From Ambrosia x helenae (Eukaryota > Streptophyta > Magnoliopsida > Asterales > Asteraceae): DNA of 64,000 nt. The position numbers and the translations under genes were made by a program. The stretch spans positions 156,951,889-157,015,888 of the forward strand of contig CM061231.1 of NCBI GenBank assembly GCA_030844895.1, given 5' to 3'. Of this stretch, positions 57,832 through 64,000 are shown one piece after another (positions within the stretch are counted from its first letter, which is position 1; each line of letters begins with the position of its first letter). The notes under the pieces are model-generated. The model had not been told where the DNA came from. It saw only the letters and a list, made by a program, of their open reading frames with translations, and searched no databases.

Positions 57832-58705
57832 TCTATACATATAATAAACCAAAACCATTTTAATGACATGGCATTCAAAGAGGGTATTCTCTTTATTGAG
57901 TGTGCCATGTGTCATCCCATGTAGCAAGACTTTTATTTTAGGAAAATAATAATTTAAAATTTAAAAACAAAATTAGATTTTTATCTCTAATGTTTTCGCC
58001 CATAACTTTTAAACGTTAATATTTTTTATACACAAGATTTTTTAAAGAAAAAAATTACACCAAATTAACGAGCATTTTATTATCTTTCCAACGAGTACCA
58101 TAGTGCTATATAAAAAACGGAGAAAAAAACCGACTATTTTTTGTAACCCGACAGGTATTGTGTCAGGTTTGGAATTAGTTTAAAAAAAATTGTGGGTTTG
58201 GGCAGGGCCTGGGATTAGGTGATACCCAACCCAATTACCCTTTTTTTATATTAGAATATGATAACTTATGACAGAGATTTGTTTAAAATAATAATAATAA
58301 TAATATTCATTAATCATATATTGGCAAGTCATTAATTATGTTGTCATATTAGATATTTTATTATGTCATATTAGATATTTCAACCCGGGACGCTCTTCAA
58401 CAGGTAATTGCTATGTTTTCTTTTTCTACCATATTCTGAAATAGCTCAAATCTTATTGTATGCAGTTAAAGACCTTTGACTGAATGTATTGGTGCTAAAC
58501 AATCTATGTCCCCTTGAAATGTTTGGGATCTTAATATTCTGTTTTAGGTGTTGATGTTGTAAGGTGAAATGGATCTTTTGATATTTTTTTTTAAATATCT
58601 AATAATAGTTGATACATAGATGTCATTTTTATAGTTTAGATACTTTTAATTTTATTCACTTTACTTAGATTTCTCAACCCGGGACGCTTCCGGGGTATAA
58701 GCTAG
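57832..58705 (+). mobile_element. Non-autonomous Helitron, head to tail
   Basis: It starts TCTATACATATAATAAACC directly after the CTAG of the preceding element and ends with CCCGGGACGCTTCCGGGG + TATAAGCTAG. It is very similar to 15372-16615, including the internal half-hairpin CAACCCGGGACGCTCTTCAAC. Confidence 0.82.
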
Positions 58706-59114
58706 TAAATTAAATATACTCATTTAATTTATCTCTAATTAACTTAACTAAATAACCATACTAATCCATATGCTCGAACTAGCTGGCCCAGCCCACCTCA
58801 TACGCTCGAGGACGGAGATTATGTCCAACAATCTATCCTTTGATTCGACTAATAAAACTAACGTGCTACTCTAGTTGAGACCACTTTGAGCCCAAATTCA
58901 CAATAAACACACACAAAGAAAACTTTCAACAATAAAGTATTCAATCATGCTATCTGTTTCATGTGCACTTTCAAGAACTAGAGTCTTCATTGACATTCCG
59001 CACAGTTTTGGTTATTGTACCTTGAGAGACAGTCACATCATTTTAGGGACACTCGTACAATCTGTTTTAGGAACTTGTGTTTGACTTATGACTTGCCTTT
59101 GGGGGGTTAACGGT
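58706..59114. other. No gene seen
   Basis: No recognisable coding or repeat structure. Confidence 0.4.
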
Positions 59115-59117
59115 TTA

Positions 59118-59438
59118 GAGCACCCGTAATGATGGGTGAATTGGGCGTTAAAGGGGGCAAATGGCGCCCCTTTCACCCAGCTACACTGCCTCCCTCCTAG
59201 TTAAATGGGCGTTAAAGCCTCCCACGCCAAAAATTTTGCGTACGCCAAATTTGGATTGGGCCAATCATAGGCCACCACGTGGCCTCAATGTTTTTTTCCT
59301 TAAAATAGCCAATCAGAAAAATACCCATTTCACCCACCATTACACCCCTTGTCCATTTCAAGCCCCTTTCTCCCACCAAGTGGCCCCACATTGTCACGTG
59401 TCAAAAAACGCCCCTTTCACCTACCATTACACATGGTC
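59118..59438. mobile_element. Tourist-like (PIF/Harbinger) MITE
   Basis: GAGCACCCGTAATGATGGG at the left pairs with CCTACCATTACACATGGTC at the right. TTA flanks both sides (59115-59117 and 59439-59441). Open frames at 59161 and 59212 are MITE sequence. Confidence 0.82.
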
Positions 59439-59441
59439 TTA

Positions 59442-60019
59442 GAACTTAAAACATACCATTTAACCTTTGTTATGTGTATATTTGATTCATTATTTTTAAA
59501 TCACCTCTTAACACACATGACATGAGCACTCACGGATTTATTTATTATTTTTTTTTGCTTTTTAGTTTTTCTCTTATTTTTATCTACTTTTAAATGTTAA
59601 CTTGTATAGATATACCTTATATTAAAAGCGACTTGTAAATGTGGTCATATGCCAAAATAACTAGTTATATATTAGCCATACATGTTACCTTCATACAACT
59701 TCCACGTATAGTGATGTAAAGTAATTCCACTTAATAAACGTATGGCGTATTGTACACAACATGTTATTTTATAAACACCACTTCTAGAGATCACGTGCCT
59801 TGAAACGTATAATTTCTTGCTTTTAGACTTATCAATTAGACCCGGTGTGGTCCTAGGGGCTAGACGCCGTTGTCGAACAGTTAAATTACTGTTTTACAAA
59901 TATTATATGAAAGAGGCTTAGATGAAAAGAAAACAGAAATCGAAGTAATAACTAATTAGATGATATTATACTTTCTCAACAACATATATCTATTATATTT
60001 TTCACAATAACATAGTATT
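59442..60019. other. No gene seen
   Basis: AT-rich, nothing recognised. Confidence 0.4.
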
Positions 60020-60370
60020 TGTTGCAAAAACACTATGAAATTGAACAAGAATTAACGAACAAATGCTCTGAGAGCTTATTATTGATGATAACGAATGAGA
60101 TTACAAACTGAATTAGAAAAGAAAACGAGTTACAGACGACTTGAACCTAATTTGGTTATATAAACCCTAATCCCTCTTTAGTCTGTTAAAGTCTGCTATA
60201 ACTTTCAGACTTGACAAAACCAGTCCCTCAATCTTCTCAGCTTCTACTTTATTGACACGAACTATTATAACACAAAAAAGAACTTTGATAAATGTCACAA
60301 CTGATCCCTCAACTTTTCTTGACCAATTTGACTTATTGTTTGACTACTGATTTTGACTTATTATTTAACA
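60020..60370 (-). repeat. 3' LTR of the Copia element
   Basis: Near-identical to 62686-63037, with several differences, so this insertion is older than the LARD-like one. A TTTATATAAC TATA-like box is present on the minus strand. Confidence 0.87.
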
Positions 60371-60442
60371 ATCTCCACCTTAAGTCAACAATCAAACATC
60401 TATCCAACTTATCACCCATCCAAACATAAATCAAACACCATT

Positions 60443-61360
60443 TCACCACTGATTTGAACATCTCAAAACAGCTGCATACACACCAGATTTATTTTGGACC
60501 ATTTTGCCATTCTTTAAACCATCTGGCAAAACTATTGTTGTTGCTTCCGCAGTATCCAGGTCTGACCCATATTGCATATTGTTTTCCAAACTCAAACAAC
60601 ACTCCAAGACCTGATAAGCACCAATAGTTTTGACCCATTCACAACCTTCTGTTTCTGCACACTCAGAAACATCCCAAAACATGACCATTTTACCCTTGCA
60701 GTCAGTTTTGATCTCAACCACCATTTCAGGCCTAACCATCATGAACACAACATTATTACCACATAATGAATGCAATTCATTATTCACTTCATTACACCAC
60801 TTATGCATATTAGCTGATTTTTCAAATTCTTCACAAGTCAAAAACTTCCCAGCGTTCCACCTTGACCTGTCCCATTCAAAGAACAACTTTTCACCAAAAA
60901 CAATATTGCACAACTGAGCACATTTTCCTACATAATCATCAGTCTCCCCCACCTCATTCTGGACAAACTCCTCCTGACCTTGTGCAGACTCCACCTCAGT
61001 CCAAACACCTACTAACCATAGCACAATCCTGCTACCTTTTAACCTTGGCTTCATATCACCTAGTCCCCATATCCTGAACATCTTTTCTTCACCAGAATAC
61101 CCCAAGAACATATGGCCACCTGCTCTTGATCTCATCAGCTCCACCTGACTAGAATTATCTTTCACTTCAAAGCCAATCAACCTTTCAACCATTTCCAAAA
61201 CTACCCTTCTTGGAAACAATTCTTCTCTGATCAAAATACCACCTCCACCTAGAGTTCTAACCTTTGATTTCCCACATACAACATTATGAACCTTAGTTGA
61301 CTGAACCATTTCAAAGAATTCTAACCTGTTACAATTCTTCAAAATATCACCCTGTAACAC
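60443..61360 (-). CDS. 305-codon open frame in Copia pol region
   Basis: This is the longest intact frame of the element, yet it is not a normal Copia pol. HMFLGYSGEEKMFRIWG loosely recalls the integrase tail (FLGYS...YRLW). HKWCNEVNNELHSLCGNN and MVRPE recall the start of the reverse transcriptase (W..AM..E..SL..N). YQVLECCLSLENNMQYGSDLDTAEATT is faintly like the RNase H lead-in. The RT catalytic core is missing. It looks like a deletion derivative whose joined fragments stay open over about 900 bases. Confidence 0.5.
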   Translation of the reverse strand: MLQGDILKNCNRLEFFEMVQSTKVHNVVCGKSKVRTLGGGGILIREELFPRRVVLEMVERLIGFEVKDNSSQVELMRSRAGGHMFLGYSGEEKMFRIWGLGDMKPRLKGSRIVLWLVGVWTEVESAQGQEEFVQNEVGETDDYVGKCAQLCNIVFGEKLFFEWDRSRWNAGKFLTCEEFEKSANMHKWCNEVNNELHSLCGNNVVFMMVRPEMVVEIKTDCKGKMVMFWDVSECAETEGCEWVKTIGAYQVLECCLSLENNMQYGSDLDTAEATTIVLPDGLKNGKMVQNKSGVYAAVLRCSNQW

Positions 61361-61362
61361 AC

Positions 61363-61800
61363 CTATAACCTCCTATTTACAGTTTCCAACCATCTTTGTT
61401 CACCAATATGATCATTAAGCTCTATATCTTGAGTCTCAACACAACCATCAAGAACATAGACATTATTCTCTTGTCTTGTCCCTATCATCACTATCACATA
61501 CTCTTTCATTACCAGGATTTTACCATCCCTCAACATCACATGATAGCCTTTTCTTTCAAAACATCCTAGTGACAACCCATTCCTTCTAAGATCAGGAACA
61601 TACCTTACATGATGAATGTTCATCACCATTCCACTGTCCATTTTAAATGTAACAGTTCCAGTTCCCTAAACCTTACAAGATCTGCCACCACCAACCTTGA
61701 CAACACCAAGGTTTCCATATTCCAAATTCTTGAAATACCTTTTCACATGTGTCATTCCAAATGAACCTCCTGAATCCATCACCACTCTTTATCCCAAAAC
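61363..61800 (-). pseudogene. Copia protease and pre-integrase remnant
   Basis: Through stops it reads EWWMDSGGSFGMTHV (protease DSG active-site region) and then MNIHHVRYVPDLRRNGLSLG, the gag_pre-integrs motif. There is a stop between the two parts. Confidence 0.75.
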
Positions 61801-61937
61801 TCATCACATGTCACAACAAGAACATTAGAATCATCAAATCCTTCTGATGAATCATCTTGTGGAGTGTGAACACAAATGTTGCTCTGTTCACCCTTTCTCT
61901 TCTTCAACTCAGGGCAATCTTTCTTCAGATGATTCTC

Positions 61938-62620
61938 TTAATGACACACATAACATCTTCTTTTGAATCTTGATTCTTTCCTGAACCTTGAACCCCTTTG
62001 ATCACCTTTGCCCCTCACCAAAAGTCCTTCTCCACCTTCTTCCTTGGGTTCAGCCCTTCTCTTCAACTCTTTTGAGTTCAAGGCTGCAAGAACTTCATCC
62101 ATGGTGAGAGTTTCTCTCCTATACATCAAGGTATTTTACAAAATGCTCATAAGATTCAGGTAATGATGTCAAGAAGATTATTTCCTGATCTTCTTCATCA
62201 ATTTCAACCTCAATATTTTCAAGATCCAATGAAAACTTATTGAACTCATCTGTATGATCTTCCATTGTCTTCCCATAGCCCATTTGAAACGTATACAATC
62301 TCTTCTTCAAATACAGCCTATTGGCCAGGGACTTTGTCATGTACAATGACTCAAGTTTGGCCCAAATACCTGCTGCACTTGTTTCCTTGGACACTTCCCT
62401 GAGAACTCGATCACCAAGACTCAGAATGATTGCACTATGGGCCCTTTCTAACATATCTTTCTTCTCCTTCTCTGTCAATCCACCAGGCATGTTATTTTCA
62501 CCCAACAGAGCATCAACAACATCCTGATAGACCAACAGTGCCCTCATCTTCAACCTTCAAAGGCTGAAATCGTTCTTCCCATCAAACTTCTCCAACTCGA
62601 ACTTTGTTGTCACCTTTCTT
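61938..62620 (-). pseudogene. Copia gag remnant (UBN2 type)
   Basis: It reads FELEKFDGKNDFSL, then a TGA at 62557-62559 where this family has TGG (Trp), then MRALLVYQDVVDALLG and MTKSLANRLYLKKRLYTFQM, all typical of Copia gag. A frame change near 62120 is followed by RRETLTMDEVLAALNSKELKRR. The zinc knuckle is CYVCH-stop-ENHLKKDCP, with a second nonsense codon inside the knuckle. Confidence 0.85.
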
Positions 62621-62670
62621 GATCTTTAAACACGGATAACAATCACCAATTTCACATAATTTAGCAATGA

Positions 62671-62683
62671 GGCTCTGATACCA
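62671..62683 (-). other. Copia primer-binding site, tRNA-iMet
   Basis: Minus-strand TGGTATCAGAGCC two bases inside the right-hand LTR, complementary to initiator tRNA-Met. Confidence 0.88.
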
Positions 62684-62685
62684 AT

Positions 62686-63037
62686 TGTTGTAAAAACACT
62701 ATGAAATTGAACAAGAATTAACAAACAAATGCTTCGAGAGCTTATTATTGATGATAACGAATGAGATTACAAACTGAATTAGAAAAGAAAACGAGTTACA
62801 GACGACTTGAACCTAATTGGGTTATATAAACCCTAATCCCTCTTTAGTATGTTAAAGTCTGTTATAACTTTCAGACTTGACAAAACCAGTCCCTCAATCT
62901 TCTCAACTTCTACTTTATTGACACAAACTATTATAACACAGAAAAAGAACTTTGATATATGTCACAATTGACCCCTCAACTTTTCTTGACCACTTTGACT
63001 TATTGTTTGACTACTGATTTTGACTTATTATCTAACA
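62686..63037 (-). repeat. 5' LTR of the Copia element
   Basis: Partner of 60020-60370; same ends and a TATA-like box. Confidence 0.87.
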
Positions 63038-63042
63038 GTAGT

Positions 63043-64000
63043 CTTTACTATCCGTGCTATACATAAATATAAATAAGTTTTAGATAATAAATAATGCATA
63101 ACACGTACAAGAGAGCAAAAACTTTAGCGCCATGTAAATTACAATTGATCAATTTATATACATCTATGGAATGTCAATACTGTCTAGGGATGGTGTTAGT
63201 TTCATTTTTAGGCACATTTTATATTAGTTTATCACCCACTTTATACCACATATTATGCATTTATCATGTAGTTTAACTATTGTTTTGTTCAACACTTGTT
63301 TTGGTGGAATGGAATCTACTTTGGCTTGTTTTTTGGTTGATTTTGTAGGCGTGGAGAATTGAAAAGGCAATGGCGAGCATTGACGAGCCGAGGCCACAAT
63401 TTACTTGGACTTTAGTGGCGTTTTTAAAAGAAGTTTAGACCGCAAACATCATGGAAAGAAATATAGGGGGCTGGATTGAAATAATTTGAAAAGAAAAAAA
63501 AATAATAATAACAAAACCTAAACTATTTTTGGGAGGCTTCGAAAAATATTAAAAGGTAGAATTAATCATTCATTCATGCGGGACGTTTTTTGGCTGCGGC
63601 AATATCGAGAATAAGCAAAAAGCTTGAAGGCATACATCATTTTTTTTGAAGCACTAAGACAATTGAGTATTATTGATTTATTTTCGTAAGCTTTATTTTG
63701 AATGTTTAGTTTTGTTTTTGTTTTGGTTGTTCTAGCCGTCATGTTCGGCTAGAACAATATAGTTTCAACACTAGGGTTTGTTTGATTTGATTCATAAACT
63801 TATGTGAAACGGTTATGAGATCAATTTATTTTAGTGGTTTGTTTGTGTGATTCTTGTTCTTAATACGGATTCAATCCGAAAAATATTAGATTGTTAATAA
63901 ACCTGATCAACTTATTAATTTTTCTAATAAAGTTCATCAATATTTAAAACCTTAATCAAGTTTTAGTTTTTGATACAAGGAACAAATAATATTTTGAGTT
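63043..64000. other. No gene recognised; possible retroelement edge
   Basis: The text from about 63350 (GCGTGGAGAATTGAAAAGGC, then GCGGGACGTTTTTTGGCTGC) has the mixed composition of an LTR or leader, but neither a terminus nor a partner is visible in the window. Confidence 0.35.

Larger units (their letters stand above)
60020..63037 (-). mobile_element. Decayed Copia LTR retrotransposon
   Basis: Two LTRs of about 351 bp (60020-60370 and 62686-63037) start TGTTG and end AACA. Read on the minus strand, a primer-binding site TGGTATCAGAGCC follows the 5' LTR (62683-62671) and a purine tract AAGGTGGAGAT precedes the 3' LTR near 60371-60383. The flanks GTATT and GTAGT match at four of five bases. 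The interior keeps gag and the protease/pre-integrase start, but most of pol is deleted or replaced. It cannot move on its own. Confidence 0.85.

Noticed and set aside
59161..59442. 93-codon Pro/His-rich frame
   Set aside because: It coincides with a Tourist-like MITE bounded by TTA duplications.
1..64000. CRISPR arrays, bacterial operons, riboswitches
   Set aside because: The window is plant nuclear DNA; the only regularly spaced repeats are the LARD stem-loops, microsatellites and MITE arms, none of which has a repeat-spacer plan.

Overview
The window is AT-rich plant nuclear DNA from a eudicot. The genes have spliced plant architecture, with short exons, GT-AG introns and introns in 5' UTRs. 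The gene families are plant-type: an Alfin-like PHD protein, a duplicated SGS3 and a plant-type eIF3c. Between genes the DNA is packed with MITEs, SINEs, Helitrons and LTR elements. Some repeats look like those of Asteraceae, but that is an impression and not proven here.

Layout: 0-4.2 kb holds the 3' two thirds of a PRMT3-type arginine methyltransferase (+), whose first exon(s) lie left of the window. 6.2-7.2 kb holds an intronless mitochondrial carrier of the SLC25A44 type (-). 10.2-13.7 kb holds an intact five-exon ALFIN-LIKE gene (-). 14-18.4 kb is a MITE and Helitron zone. 18.4-31.6 kb is one nested LTR-element stack: a MITE was split by a solo LTR, which was split by a 10.9-kb non-coding LTR element (LARD-like), which itself carries an inverted solo LTR. 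32-36.9 kb is repeat debris, including a LINE 3' remnant. 37-41.8 kb holds the gene for translation initiation factor eIF3 subunit c (+). 45.5-50.9 kb holds two SGS3 paralogues arranged tail to tail. 51-59.4 kb holds MITEs and three Helitron-like blocks. 60.0-63.0 kb is a decayed Copia element (-) with both LTRs. The last kilobase has no gene.

The most interesting signals are three. (1) Four tandem stem-loops lie just downstream of the primer-binding site of the LARD-like element. Each has a 19-nt loop of conserved sequence, while the stems differ in sequence yet stay complementary; this suggests a structured RNA element, for example for packaging or dimerisation. (2) A convergent inverted SGS3 pair, a silencing gene whose own layout could yield double-stranded RNA. 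(3) Reading-frame breaks in otherwise well-conserved genes that are almost all one-base changes in short homopolymer runs. This points to residual long-read assembly error rather than pseudogenes, at least for eIF3c.

The genes are unrelated in function and form no operon-like unit. Two (SGS3a and SGS3b) act in RNA silencing, one in translation initiation, one in chromatin reading, one in protein methylation and one in mitochondrial transport.
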